Shown in pieces: positions 1 through 7,231 of a DNA stretch of 64,000 nt. How positions within the stretch are numbered: the first letter of the stretch is position 1; every line of letters begins with the position of its first letter. Below the pieces are notes generated by a model. It was given only the letters and a program-made list of their open reading frames with translations, searched no databases and was not told the DNA's origin. This stretch comes from Planktothrix sp. FACHB-1365 (GTDB lineage Bacteria; Cyanobacteriota; Cyanobacteriia; Cyanobacteriales; Microcoleaceae), in NCBI RefSeq assembly GCF_014697575.1, contig NZ_JACJSC010000005.1, positions 1-64,000 of the forward strand, given 5' to 3'. The translations under genes were made by a program, and so were the position numbers.

Positions 1-478
1 AACTTAATAATTTTTTCTCAACGTTTCCGATGGTAATCAGAGGGGTAATCGGGTCTGATTCTTTCAGGGAATAGATATCTAATTTGTCCTCGTCAGAGTC
101 AAACAGGCCCCAATAGGTCGGTAAACCCCGGCTATCGCTTCCCAGATAAATACTCCCGTCCGCAGGTTCGCGCAATTCCCCCTCTGCTAAAACGGGGTGA
201 TCAATTAAGCAAGCGATTTCCGTTGCTTCTGGCTCGGTTGTGGGGTCATTGCTTGGCTGTACAGCGACATCTTCAACCGTTTCAACCGCTTCAAATTCAT
301 TGGCGATCGCATCCCCAATGGCAGTTAACCAGGTTTGTTTATAGGACAAGCTGCCAAACTGTTTCACATCTTCTTTACTCAGTCCCAACTCAGCCGCGTC
401 CTGCTTGAGTTCATTGAGGGACTTCTGTTGTAAAGATTCCGACTGAAGCCGCTTAACGGCTACACTGGCTGACGCCAT
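1..478 (-). CDS. hypothetical protein, 3' end outside the window
   Basis: The reading frame opens at an ATG at 478 and stays open to base 1, giving 159 visible codons; the stop lies beyond the window. A GGAGA-type ribosome site sits about 10 bases before the ATG. The protein begins MASASVAVKRLQSESLQQ and has an acidic middle section (EFEAVETVEDVAV) followed by a more ordered part with LREPADGSIYLGSDSRGLPTYW. No family is recognised. It lies in the repeat-rich accessory stretch before the tRNA-Gly gene, so it is probably cargo of an integrated element. The frame and start are clear; the function is unknown. Confidence 0.55.
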   Translation of the reverse strand, partial: MASASVAVKRLQSESLQQKSLNELKQDAAELGLSKEDVKQFGSLSYKQTWLTAIGDAIANEFEAVETVEDVAVQPSNDPTTEPEATEIACLIDHPVLAEGELREPADGSIYLGSDSRGLPTYWGLFDSDEDKLDIYSLKESDPITPLITIGNVEKKLLS

Positions 479-511
479 AATAGAGTCATCTCCTATTTTT
501 AGGGGTTATAG

Positions 512-551
512 ACCCACTGGTGAGAGGTTCCAATTCGCGCCAGTGGGTTTT
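512..551. other. perfect 9-bp inverted repeat in the leader of the partial gene
   Basis: ACCCACTGG (512-520) and CCAGTGGGT (540-548) form a perfect hairpin, followed by TTTT on the plus strand. On the minus strand it lies in the 5' leader of the gene starting at 478. It could be a terminator for something reading rightward, or a leader structure for the minus-strand gene. The sequence alone does not decide. Confidence 0.5.
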
Positions 552-646
552 GATTTGTCGTCAAGCTATCACTAGCTGACAATAACTGAGTCTTGCTGTG
601 GTAGCATAATCAATATAGTAACACGAAGTGATAGGATGGCAAGTAG

Positions 647-838
647 ATGACTACACAAATTTTTGTAAAGGAACCTGTTGATGTGGGTGGCAAAGTTCAA
701 CAAGCCAGAATAACCGCTTACATTCCTCACGATGTCAAAGAGCGCCTAGAGAAACTGGCAGATTCGGAGGACAGGACGTTGAGTAACCTTGTGTCCATAA
801 TTCTGAAACGTTATGTAGAGAATTCCGAAAACAAGTAG
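647..838 (+). CDS. small ribbon-helix-helix (CopG-like) DNA-binding protein
   Basis: A 63-residue protein. After a short N-terminal arm, residues about 20-60 (ARITAYIPHDVKERLEKLADSEDRTLSNLV) show the ribbon-helix-helix pattern: a beta strand with alternating polar side chains (RITAYI), a first helix (DVKERLEKLAD), a turn and a second helix (LSNLVSIILKRYVE). Proteins of this fold usually act as plasmid copy-number repressors, antitoxins or partition regulators, binding DNA as dimers. No toxin partner is adjacent. A terminator-like hairpin follows directly, so it is probably transcribed alone. The fold is well supported; the regulatory target is not known. Confidence 0.7.
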   Translation: MTTQIFVKEPVDVGGKVQQARITAYIPHDVKERLEKLADSEDRTLSNLVSIILKRYVENSENK

Positions 839-862
839 ATAAAATGCCATTACAAACAACTC

Positions 863-895
863 AACCCCCTAGCGTTTTGCCGGGGGGTTGTTTGT
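863..895 (+). terminator. rho-independent terminator after the ribbon-helix-helix gene
   Basis: CAACCCCC (863-870) pairs with GGGGGTTG (883-890) around a short loop and is followed by TTTGTT. It begins 24 bases after the stop codon of the preceding small gene. Confidence 0.65.
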
Positions 896-1014
896 TAGGT
901 CTAGGATTAGGTTTTAACTGCAATCAAGATGATAGTAAATCCTAAACTTTAAGGGTAAAATTAAATTAGTTCATCACGTTTATAAACCATCCCGTTAAAA
1001 GGATGGTTTTTGCT

Positions 1015-1314
1015 TTAACTCAGAAGGCTTAAAGCTTGTCTGATAGCATCTTTAATTTTACCGCCAGCGTTAGCTTTTAAGGTTAGGGCATCCTCTAGGA
1101 TATCTTTTAATTGTTGACTTATACTTGTTACAGGTTCTTGTTCTATACTTGTTACAGGTTTGTCTTCTATACTTGTTACAGGTTTTAATTCTCCTGTCTG
1201 TCTATATTCCTCTATCAACTGTTCAACAATATCTTTCAGGGGTTCAGGGACACGGATAACTACAGTTTGATAGGGTGCTTTTTTCCCTCTACCGCCTTTG
1301 ATATAATCAGTCAT
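1015..1314 (-). CDS. small putative DNA-binding protein with an internal 8-residue repeat
   Basis: A 99-residue protein. The N-terminal part (QTVVIRVPEPLKDIVEQLIEEYR) looks like the strand-helix start of a ribbon-helix-helix or plasmid-regulator protein. The middle contains three consecutive copies of an 8-residue unit around PVTSIE (residues about 45-65), followed by a helical tail. The repeat is encoded by three 24-bp DNA units, each holding the 13-mer ACTTGTTACAGGT. The same near-palindrome occurs twice more upstream of the gene, which suggests autoregulation or an iteron-type locus with sites inside the coding region. No exact family is recognised. The gene sits among other iteron-like repeats and beside a second small DNA-binding protein. 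Confidence 0.6.
   Translation of the reverse strand: MTDYIKGGRGKKAPYQTVVIRVPEPLKDIVEQLIEEYRQTGELKPVTSIEDKPVTSIEQEPVTSISQQLKDILEDALTLKANAGGKIKDAIRQALSLLS
1123..1184. repeat. three 24-bp direct repeats inside the small regulator gene
   Basis: The 14-mer ACTTGTTACAGGTT occurs at 1123-1136, 1147-1160 and 1171-1184, exactly 24 bases apart, in frame with the protein. The core fits the degenerate palindrome ACYTGTWACARGT, which also occurs upstream of the gene. Confidence 0.8.
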
Positions 1315-1350
1315 ATTGGGGTAAGTCCTTTAATGTTCATACCTACATTA

Positions 1351-1390
1351 AACCTGTTACAAGTTTGTTTGTCAATACCTGTAACAGGTT
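1351..1390. promoter_or_regulatory. operator-like pair of near-palindromes upstream of the small regulator
   Basis: ACCTGTTACAAGT (1352-1364) and ACCTGTAACAGGT (1377-1389) lie 38-76 bases upstream of the start codon at 1314. Both fit ACYTGTWACARGT, the sequence repeated three times inside the gene. They are 25 bases apart, centre to centre, close to the 24-base period in the gene. A role as binding sites for the encoded protein is inferred. Confidence 0.5.
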
Positions 1391-1489
1391 TTTTATTAGA
1401 TTTTTATTCACTCAAGGGTTGATAGGGCTAACGCTTCCCCTTGGTGTCTAGTTGCACCGGGGGTGTCAAATAGCGATCGCTAAAAAAAA

Positions 1490-1630
1490 GGTGACGGTTC
1501 AGAAGTCCTTCGGTGTAAGGGTTTAAAAAAAAGGTGACGGTTCAACTGGGGTGGTGACGGTTGGGTGACGGTTCAGGTGACGGTTCAGGACTCCCTCTAT
1601 ATATATCTTTCAGCCATTGGTGACGGTTCA
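1490..1630. repeat. iteron-like array of GGTGACGGTTCA
   Basis: The 12-mer GGTGACGGTTCA starts at 1490, 1533, 1564, 1576 and 1619, with a variant ending in GG at 1553. Copies at 1553, 1564 and 1576 are spaced 11-12 bp, one helical turn. The copies at 1490 and 1533 share a preceding TTTAAAA/TAAAAAA-type run. No long reading frame covers the array. Same-orientation copies at helical spacing resemble plasmid replication iterons or multi-site operators. Confidence 0.7.
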
Positions 1631-2128
1631 ACCCCTATTTCAGAAAAAAAATAGAGAAAAAAATAAAAAAGATAAGGGGAATAGTCGGGAAAGGAAGGGT
1701 TAGGGAAGACATAAGATGCCTCTGTATTAGAGTACAAGGGCGTTAGGGGTGTTACGTTGCCGGGGAACTATTAGGGGAAAGATTAAAGACAGACTCCGAG
1801 AAGACGTTGCAACAACTCAGAGCCAACGACTCACCCAGTCCTGAAATCTGACCGCAGTGGATTAGCAGAACCATAGATATAAATGATGGGGGCTTGTTTC
1901 TAACAGGCCTCTATTATTGTGTGGGGTTGCCTCTGAAAGTCTGGCTCTGACCGTTTGGGTTATCAAGTTTCTTGGGGGATTGGGAGAGCGATCGCTGTCG
2001 TTACTGTCTGGATTAGAAATTGGGGTGAGGTTGCCTGCCGTTGCCTGAACTATTAAATAAAGTTTCAGGATTGTGAGTTGTGTTGGGTTTGGGGAGTTGT
2101 GAACCCTGACAAATGGGGATAAAAGCAG
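1631..2128. other. about 500 bases with no convincing gene
   Basis: The start is very A-rich (1644-1680), then a purine-rich mixed sequence with one HIP1-like site near 1988. A 98-codon minus-strand frame (1862-2158) begins at a TTG and overlaps the repeats at 2129-2183. Its composition (rich in Asn, Pro, Thr) and lack of any motif make it unconvincing. Confidence 0.5.
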
Positions 2129-2183
2129 TTTGATGTCTGTTTGACGTCCAGACATCAAATAGACATCAAATTAAGACATCAAT
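2129..2183. repeat. AGACATCAA repeats with an 11-bp hairpin
   Basis: TTTGATGTCTG (2129-2139) and CAGACATCAAA (2149-2159) form a perfect inverted repeat with a 9-base loop. The right arm is repeated directly as AGACATCAAAT at 2150-2160 and 2161-2171, and as AGACATCAAT at 2174-2183. An imperfect inverted copy (TTGACGTCC) lies in the loop. The arrangement suits a DNA-binding protein site or a small replication or partition site. Nothing in the sequence shows what binds it. Confidence 0.65.
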
Positions 2184-2279
2184 CTATCCCTACAGCAAAG
2201 GATTACCCATCAACTAAAAACCCCTACACCGTAGATAGGGTAGAGGTTAGAGGGAATGAATAAATATAGTGTTTTTGAA

Positions 2280-2350
2280 AGCGGGTGGCGGGAATCGAAC
2301 CCGCATTAATAGCTTGGAAGGCTATAGTTTTACCACTAAACTACACCCGC
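2280..2350 (-). tRNA. trnG-UCC: tRNA-Gly (UCC anticodon)
   Basis: Read on the minus strand it folds as a cloverleaf. The 7-bp acceptor stem is GCGGGTG with CACCCGC and the discriminator base is U, as in bacterial tRNA-Gly. The anticodon stem ATAGC/GCTAT encloses CTTCCAA with anticodon UCC, and the T arm is GCGGG-TTCGATT-CCCGC. The CCA end is not encoded. The 3' end faces the accessory repeat region at 1-2,279. Since tRNA 3' ends are common integration sites, this supports reading that stretch as an integrated element. Confidence 0.95.
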
Positions 2351-2370
2351 ACTGTGTTTCACAATTTCTA

Positions 2371-2398
2371 ACTATAGCATAAACTCCAGAAATGTAAA
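2371..2398 (-). promoter_or_regulatory. sigma-70-type promoter of the tRNA-Gly gene
   Basis: On the minus strand, TTTACA (2393-2398) and TATAGT (2371-2376) are 16 bases apart and lie just upstream of the tRNA start at 2350. Both hexamers differ from consensus by one base. Confidence 0.65.
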
Positions 2399-2430
2399 CC
2401 CAGTTCTCAAACTTTTTTTTGAGGACTGGG
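2399..2430 (-). terminator. terminator-like hairpin after the GTPase gene
   Basis: CCCAGT-CTCAA arms at 2399-2411 pair with TTGAG-ACTGGG at 2418-2430 with one mismatch and a T-run loop. It lies 20 bases after the GTPase stop codon and just before the tRNA promoter. On the minus strand it is followed by TTTACATTT. Confidence 0.5.
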
Positions 2431-2449
2431 GAACACAGAGGGGAAACAA

Positions 2450-3910
2450 CTAAGACACGGAGGATTCAACGGTTTGTTTCGGCTTGAATTGCACCGTCAA
2501 ATAATTGATCGCCTGTTTCACAAAGGACTGTAACAAACTAGCTTGTTGATTTTGCTGAAAGACCGTTTGTAGGGTTTTCTTGAGATTATCCCAATTCAGA
2601 CTCGGATTCTCAGCGGCGTCTAACTGGATGTCCTGCGCTTGAAAATACTCAATTAAACTCAACCCTGCAATTCGGGTTAAATAGGCCGCGCTGACTCCCT
2701 GAACCAGACTTCCAGCAATAAACGTTACGGTATTACTTTTCAACAATGAGGTTAAAGTTTGGGTGGAGATTTCCACAAACCCTAATTTCAACATCTGAGT
2801 GCTGATAGTTGTTGCAACTTCTTGACCTTGCTGAAGGGAGAATTTTTGTTGATAAATCGCCCCTAAATCCATGACTAATTGAGCATTAACCGCCGCCGTT
2901 GCTAACATATCTAAAGCCGGAACTGGATTGGCTACTGTTGCCGCCGCCGCAATCCATTGATATTGTTCAATTAGAGGTAACGCCTGTTCTCGACGCAATT
3001 GATTAACAATTTCTTTCGCCTCTTGTCGCAATCCTAACGCTTCCCGATAGGTTGTTGCTAATACTAAGGCTTGCTGTTCTTGACTGACAATAGAATCAAG
3101 GTGCTTTGTTAACAAATCGAGAATCGGTGATTGCGCTTCTAGCCATTCTTTAAACGTCCCATCCTCTTGGTGTTGACGAACTTTCACCGGATTTGGAGAC
3201 GCGGCGATCGCAATAATATCATCCGAGGATAACACCCCGGTTAATGTGGTTTTTAACTGCTGCAAAATCACAGGTTGATCGCCAACTAAATATTGATCTT
3301 GCTTATTCCACACTAAAATAACTCGATGGTAATTTGCCACCAGTCCCGAAAGAATCTTAAATTCCGGGTCAGTTAAATCTCCCCCGGTCACAAACAAAAC
3401 CACATCCGCAGTCGTTAAATTGGGGATAGGAGAATTGAGATCGGTTGCTGAAACTTCTACCAAACTTAAAGTTTGAGACTGTTGAGGTAGCCAGTCCGAC
3501 TGTAACCGTTGTAACAACGCTGTTTTTCCCACGCCTTTGTTACCCACCAGGACGATATTTAGGTCGGTTCGTTGCAGATGAGTCTTGAGTTGCTGCGCTT
3601 GCTGTTGTAGGGTGTCTAAACGGCTGTCCTGAGTTGGGGTTTCAGTGGCTAGACGTTGGATCAGAGCTTGGGTTTGGGCGATCGCTTTTTCCACTAATTC
3701 CTGATTTAACGATTCTGGAGGGGGCGACAATTGTAGAGGTTCTGTCCCTTGTTGCTTCCACCACCACAGTCCGGCGCTTCCTAACGCTAAACTAAACAGC
3801 ATCATTTGTCCGAATTCGGACGCTGAATGCTGAAGACTTTGCAACAGCCATAGACCTAACGAAAGTCCTATCCCTCCCATTAAAATTGGGCGTTCCAATT
3901 TAACTGCCAT
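2450..3910 (-). CDS. membrane-anchored GTPase with DUF697-like C-terminal half
   Basis: The chosen start is the ATG at 3910, which has GGAGG five bases upstream; a TTG at 3934 would add eight residues without a better ribosome site. The 486-residue protein has an N-terminal hydrophobic segment (GGIGLSLGLWLLQSL), a second around LFSLALGSAGLWWW, then a Ras-like G domain: P-loop GNKGVGKTALL near residue 125 and a G4 motif NKQD near residue 200. The second half is Ala-rich helices (NPVPALDMLATAAVNAQLVMDLG) like the DUF697 domain of bacterial YcjF/Era-like membrane GTPases. It likely acts at the inner or thylakoid membrane; the cellular role is not known. It stands alone, between the tRNA and a divergent kinase gene. 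Confidence 0.75.
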   Translation of the reverse strand: MAVKLERPILMGGIGLSLGLWLLQSLQHSASEFGQMMLFSLALGSAGLWWWKQQGTEPLQLSPPPESLNQELVEKAIAQTQALIQRLATETPTQDSRLDTLQQQAQQLKTHLQRTDLNIVLVGNKGVGKTALLQRLQSDWLPQQSQTLSLVEVSATDLNSPIPNLTTADVVLFVTGGDLTDPEFKILSGLVANYHRVILVWNKQDQYLVGDQPVILQQLKTTLTGVLSSDDIIAIAASPNPVKVRQHQEDGTFKEWLEAQSPILDLLTKHLDSIVSQEQQALVLATTYREALGLRQEAKEIVNQLRREQALPLIEQYQWIAAAATVANPVPALDMLATAAVNAQLVMDLGAIYQQKFSLQQGQEVATTISTQMLKLGFVEISTQTLTSLLKSNTVTFIAGSLVQGVSAAYLTRIAGLSLIEYFQAQDIQLDAAENPSLNWDNLKKTLQTVFQQNQQASLLQSFVKQAINYLTVQFKPKQTVESSVS

Positions 3911-4131
3911 CTCATCCTCCGCCAACGTTATCAAACCTTAGATTTTCAGTGGGGTTGGTTTGACATAAACCCTAATTTCTATGGTACTTCGACTCTGGCA
4001 AGTTGTGGAATTTTAGATCAAAATGATCAGAACAGATCCGTTTGTCAGAATCCCAGATTTTAATGAATCAGACTAAACCGATTGAGGAATAAATTAGACT
4101 CTGAAAAACCAGGAATTGATTTTGAACCTCT

Positions 4132-6444
4132 ATGAACAGGGTCAAATTTATGATTACCTTATCGCCCGATTTACAGGCAACAGAATCCTCTATTTTAACC
4201 CTTCTCAGTATCAGTTTAGATTATCTAACCGATGCTTGTGTTTGGCTGACAAAAGAGGCTCGAATTCAAGGTTATAATACAGCCTTTAAAGAATTGGTTT
4301 TAGACTATAAAGACAATCATTTAGTTGAATTAGATTCTCTCGTTGATCTTCCCTTGAATGATTGTTTGCCCCTAACCCAAAACGGAAACCCGATTTCAAT
4401 ATCAGCCTATCCTAACCCAGAAATACAAAAGGGCAATTCTTGTCCCATCAATTATGAACTACAACGAGGAGAAGAACTATTTTTTTTGAGGATTTCAGGA
4501 AAGGTTTTAAATCTTCAAGGGCAAGAAATCATTATTTTATGGATTCGTAATATTACTTCCCTGAAAAACTTGGAATTTCAATATCAACAAAAAGAACAAT
4601 CTTTACGCCAAACTGAAGCTGTATTAAGAGCAACCTTAGAAGCAACAGCCGATGGAATATTAGTGGTGGGGGAAGATTGTGACGTTCCCGTTTATAATCA
4701 AAAATTTTTAGATATCTGGTCAATGCCTGAAGTCTTAATGCAACCGAATCGTAATCAAGAACGAGTGAAATTTGCGGCAGAAAAAACCTTAGATCCAGTA
4801 GGGTTTATTAATCGGATTAAAAACTTTTCAACTCAACCCTCTCAAAACGTTATTTTAGACCGCATTGAGTTAAAAGATGGTCGAATTTTTCAGCGTTATG
4901 GTCAACTCCAATGGCAGGGAGATCGCATCATGGGTCGAGTCTTCAGTTTTCGGGATATTACTCAACAGATAAAAATTGAAAAATCCTTAAGAGAAAGTGA
5001 AGAACAATTACGGACTTTGATTAATGCAACACCGGATATTATTTGTTTTAAGGATGGAGAAGGACATTGGTTAGAATCTAATCAAGCAAATTTAAATTTT
5101 TTAGAACTAGAAAATGTACCTTATCAAGGCAAAACAGATTTGGAATTAGCAGAGTTAAAACCTAATTATCGAGAAGCATTATTACATTGTCAAGCGACTG
5201 ATGAACAAGCTTGGCAAAATGCTGGTATTTATAGAATTGAAGAAAAAGTTCTACGTTCCGATGGTCATCTGACGATTTGGGATATGATTAAAGTCCCCCT
5301 ATTTGAACAGGATGGCAAGCGTAAAGGATTAGTAGTTTTAGGACGGGATATTACGCATCAAAAACGAGCCGAAGCGGATTTAAAAGCCAGTGAAGAAAAA
5401 TTTAGACGAATTGTTGAAACGGCTCATGATATAATTTATTTAATGAATGGGGAAGGAATATTATTATATATCGCGCCTAATTTATTAACATTAACTGGCT
5501 ATTTTCCCCATGAACTTGAAGGACAACTGTTTACACTCTTTATCCATCCAGAGGATATATCGAAAACTTTTACTGTCTTTCAAACAGTCATTACCAGTGG
5601 AAAACAACAATTCGATATTGAATTTCGGGTTAAACATCAAGATGGTACTTGGAATTGGTATAGTGCAAATTGGTCAGTTTCTCAAGATGCTCAGGGAGAT
5701 CAATTAGTGGTCGGAGTTTCCCGAAATATTAATGAACGTCGCCGTTTAGAAAATGAATTTATCTCTTTAGTTAGTCATGAATTAAGAACTCCATTAACCT
5801 CTTTAGTGGGGGGGTTAGATTTATTAGCATCAGGACAGTTAGGACTGCTAACAGAACAAGGGAAAAATTTATTAAGTATTGCGATTAACAATACAGAACG
5901 ATTAATTCGGCTGGTGAATAATATTCTGGATTTAGAACGCATGAAATCCGGTAAAATTTCCCTGCAAAAGGTTAACTGTAATTTAGCAAATTTAATGATT
6001 AAAGCTCAAGAAGCCATGCAAGTTATGGCGGATCAAGCTCAAATTGAATTTGAAGTTGATCCGTTTGATTATTATCTGTGGGTAGATCCAGATCGCATCA
6101 TTCAAATTTTAACAAATTTATTAAGTAATGCGATTAAATTTTCTGAACCCAAACAGAAGGTTTGGATGACCGCAGAAGTGATCAAATTACAGGAAAATGG
6201 CTCAACAATTCCCTACATTTGTTTGCAAGTTAAAGATCAGGGTCGAGGAATTCCTGCTGATAAACTACAAATCATTTTTGAGCGCTTTGAACAAGTGGAT
6301 GCTTCTGATTCTCGAACTAAGGGTGGGACAGGTTTAGGATTAGCAATTTGTCGCTTGATGGTTGAACAACATCAAGGAAAAATTTGGGCCGAAAGTCATT
6401 TAGGGCAGGGAAGTATATTTTATGTGATGCTTCCTATCTGTTAA
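4132..6444 (+). CDS. multi-PAS sensor histidine kinase
   Basis: A 770-residue protein without obvious membrane segments. Four PAS-like modules lie at about residues 25-150, 165-280, 295-410 and 425-540, and the third and fourth have the typical PDIICFKDGEGHWLESN and HDIIYLMNGEGILLYIA cores. The dimerisation and phosphoacceptor box ISLVSHELRTPLTSL follows, with His549. The ATPase domain shows N (NLLSNAIKF), G1 (DQGRGIPADKLQ), F (FERFEQ) and G2 (GGTGLGLAI) boxes. It probably senses a cytoplasmic signal and phosphorylates the single-domain regulator encoded 120 bases downstream. An alternative start at 4150 is possible; neither start has a strong ribosome site. Confidence 0.9.
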   Translation: MNRVKFMITLSPDLQATESSILTLLSISLDYLTDACVWLTKEARIQGYNTAFKELVLDYKDNHLVELDSLVDLPLNDCLPLTQNGNPISISAYPNPEIQKGNSCPINYELQRGEELFFLRISGKVLNLQGQEIIILWIRNITSLKNLEFQYQQKEQSLRQTEAVLRATLEATADGILVVGEDCDVPVYNQKFLDIWSMPEVLMQPNRNQERVKFAAEKTLDPVGFINRIKNFSTQPSQNVILDRIELKDGRIFQRYGQLQWQGDRIMGRVFSFRDITQQIKIEKSLRESEEQLRTLINATPDIICFKDGEGHWLESNQANLNFLELENVPYQGKTDLELAELKPNYREALLHCQATDEQAWQNAGIYRIEEKVLRSDGHLTIWDMIKVPLFEQDGKRKGLVVLGRDITHQKRAEADLKASEEKFRRIVETAHDIIYLMNGEGILLYIAPNLLTLTGYFPHELEGQLFTLFIHPEDISKTFTVFQTVITSGKQQFDIEFRVKHQDGTWNWYSANWSVSQDAQGDQLVVGVSRNINERRRLENEFISLVSHELRTPLTSLVGGLDLLASGQLGLLTEQGKNLLSIAINNTERLIRLVNNILDLERMKSGKISLQKVNCNLANLMIKAQEAMQVMADQAQIEFEVDPFDYYLWVDPDRIIQILTNLLSNAIKFSEPKQKVWMTAEVIKLQENGSTIPYICLQVKDQGRGIPADKLQIIFERFEQVDASDSRTKGGTGLGLAICRLMVEQHQGKIWAESHLGQGSIFYVMLPIC

Positions 6445-6565
6445 ACTCACTCCTAGAATTAACGCTCAACAAATTCTCGATATCTTCTCGATTTTGAGTT
6501 AAGATTTGAAGTTAACTCTGTCACCCATAAAAACGCAAACTAATCAGATTACAAGGATAAATGTT

Positions 6566-6946
6566 ATGCTGAACAAACAAATTTTAATTGTAGATGATGA
6601 ACCCGATGTCCGAGCGATCGCTAAATTAGGATTAGAATTAGGGGCAGGTTGGAAGGTGATTACCGCTTGTTGTGGTGAAGAAGCATTAAGCCTTGCCGCT
6701 AACCATCAACCCGATGCTATTTTATTAGATATGATGATGCCTGATATGGATGGCAGAGTGACATTAGAATATTTAAAATCTAATCCCCATACCCAAAATA
6801 TTCCAGTGATTTTAGTAACGGCAAAAGCTCAACAGTGGGAACGAGAAAATTTTTCAGGAATGGCGGTGGCGGCTGTATTTGCAAAACCTTTTCGACCCTT
6901 AAAATTAGCTGAACAAATTAGTCAAGCTTTGAATTGGCTGAACTAG
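6566..6946 (+). CDS. single-domain response regulator (CheY-like)
   Basis: A start at 6506 is possible, but the ATG at 6566 has an AAGGA ribosome site and begins directly with the receiver fold MLNKQILIVDDEPDVRA. From it the protein is 126 residues. Acidic pocket DDE at residues 10-12, phosphoacceptor Asp55 (ILLDMMMPDMDG), and the conserved Thr and Lys in LVTAK and FAKPFRP are all present. There is no output domain, so it works through protein contacts or a phosphorelay. Its position just after the PAS kinase makes that kinase the likely partner. Confidence 0.9.
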   Translation: MLNKQILIVDDEPDVRAIAKLGLELGAGWKVITACCGEEALSLAANHQPDAILLDMMMPDMDGRVTLEYLKSNPHTQNIPVILVTAKAQQWERENFSGMAVAAVFAKPFRPLKLAEQISQALNWLN

Positions 6947-7231
6947 CATTGATAAAATAGTGGGAATGAATTTTAAGTTGTAATGTCCTGCTAAATTTAA
7001 ACACCTATTAACCAGAATCTAACTAAGATGGATCTAGTTTTCTCAAGTCAACTTCATGTTTCCCCCTTTTTACCCTCAGAACTGACGTACTAACCCCGAA
7101 AAACTGAGCTTTTTATTCTCTTCCTGAATCTGCCATCACTTCATTCTATTAAAAAACTGGGTTTTTGCGACTATTCTGACCCTGAAGAATTACAATAAAG
7201 GTTAGGTTTACCCGATCTTAAATCTTCAATT

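Noticed and set aside
1490-1630. GGTGACGGTTCA repeats considered as a CRISPR array
   Set aside because: The repeats are only 12 bp with irregular and sometimes no spacing, and no cas genes are nearby.
1862-2158. 98-codon minus-strand frame near the repeats
   Set aside because: It starts at a TTG inside a repeat, has no ribosome site or recognisable motif, and has biased Asn/Pro/Thr composition.
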